A program made the position numbers and the translations under genes. Shown piece after piece: positions 63,840 to 64,000 of a stretch of 64,000 nucleotides of DNA (position 1 is its first letter; every line of letters starts with the position of its first letter). The DNA lies in contig JAJYDC010000001.1 in NCBI GenBank assembly GCA_021777835.1, positions 310,001-374,000 of the forward strand, in the 5' to 3' direction. The stretch comes from Bacteroidota bacterium. Its GTDB lineage: Bacteria > Bacteroidota > Ignavibacteria > Ignavibacteriales > Ignavibacteriaceae. The notes under the pieces were generated by a model. It worked only from the letters and a program-made list of their open reading frames with translations, was not told the origin of the DNA and made no database searches.

Positions 63840-64000
63840 CTAGGGAGTATTTCGGTAGATCATCCTTGGGAATGGAATTGATTCCCTTACATGATCCAAA
63901 CCGCATATCCAGCTTACCGTTCTTTCAAGACCTAAACCAAAACCTGAGTGCGGTACTGAACCGTATTTCCTTAAGTCAAGGTACCACTCGAAAGCTTCAC
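63840..64000 (-). CDS. asnS: Asparagine--tRNA ligase, 3' end (partial)
   Basis: The last 53 codons of a class II aminoacyl-tRNA synthetase, ending in TAG; the rest lies beyond the window edge. The motif 3 region [20 protein letters not shown] and the ending [11 protein letters not shown] are typical of AsnRS. The aspartyl enzyme is less likely. It precedes nuoJ in transcript order. Confidence 0.92.
   Translation of the reverse strand, partial: EAFEWYLDLRKYGSVPHSGFGLGLERTVSWICGLDHVRESIPFPRMIYRNTP

Overview
The window is a gene-dense, AT-rich bacterial chromosome segment with clear Shine-Dalgarno sequences (GGAGG/GAGGA) before many starts. It has no plasmid, phage, insertion sequence or CRISPR signature. 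Gene content points to the Bacteroidota/Ignavibacteriota-Chlorobiota side of the FCB group. The indicators are a DUF5683 protein next to parB, short HPF with HprK, a DUF3108 protein, S41 peptidase, PBP4-type DacB, a LolC/E-LolD transporter of a Gram-negative envelope, fused KorA-KorB 2-oxoacid:ferredoxin oxidoreductases, and complex I genes. An Ignavibacteria-like organism is my best guess; this is inference, not a database result.

Layout. 1-5.4 kb (+, one gene -): the 3' part of parB, DUF5683 and zinc-ribbon/Yip1-like membrane proteins, a Ppx/GppA phosphatase (-), two unknown genes, aroQ, a HAD hydrolase, a MerR regulator and tRNA-Pro(GGG). 5.5-9.1 kb (+): purF, pgsA, ftsY. 9.2-29.3 kb (-): a long run of housekeeping genes: hbd, holB, DUF2795, M23 peptidase, hprK, hpf, xer recombinase, topA, ybeY, MBL hydrolase, gamma carbonic anhydrase, DUF3108, S41 protease, glycosyltransferase, lysS, dacB, rRNA pseudouridine synthase, scpB, scpA, trpS, an HNH endonuclease and a possible tiny membrane protein. 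29.5-30.0 kb (-): tRNA cluster Pro-Arg-His-Glu ending in a good terminator. 30.2-33.4 kb (+): lolC/E-like pair and lolD, meeting pepA tail to tail. 33.4-37 kb (-): pepA, nrnA-like DHH phosphoesterase, an unknown protein. 37.2 kb (+): secreted phosphoesterase. 38.3-44.2 kb (-): two tandem paralogous korA-korB pairs. 44.7-48.1 kb (-): dsbD and nadE. 48.6-50.0 kb (+): PspC and LiaF-like envelope-stress proteins. 50.0-54.8 kb (-): MGMT, prfB with a programmed +1 frameshift, a split AtuA-type pair, miaA, pcm. 54.9-55.7 kb (+): DUF2179 membrane protein, tRNA-Gly, tRNA-Cys. 56.2-64 kb (-): the end of asnS followed by nuoJ-K-L-M, a CitMHS/NhaD-like antiporter, an unknown soluble protein and nuoN.

How the genes work together. 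Most of the segment is core information processing and envelope building: tRNA charging, translation release, chromosome partition and condensation, lipoprotein release, and peptidoglycan editing. The metabolic emphasis is ferredoxin-linked 2-oxoacid metabolism (two KorAB enzymes) and ion-pumping respiration (the membrane arm of complex I). A cation antiporter and a small unknown protein are translationally coupled inside the nuo operon, and this is the most unusual arrangement here. I found no convincing new defence or mobile system; the best leads are that nuo arrangement, the tandem KorAB, an unknown two-domain protein at 36-37 kb, and a small membrane protein that seems to begin with ACG.
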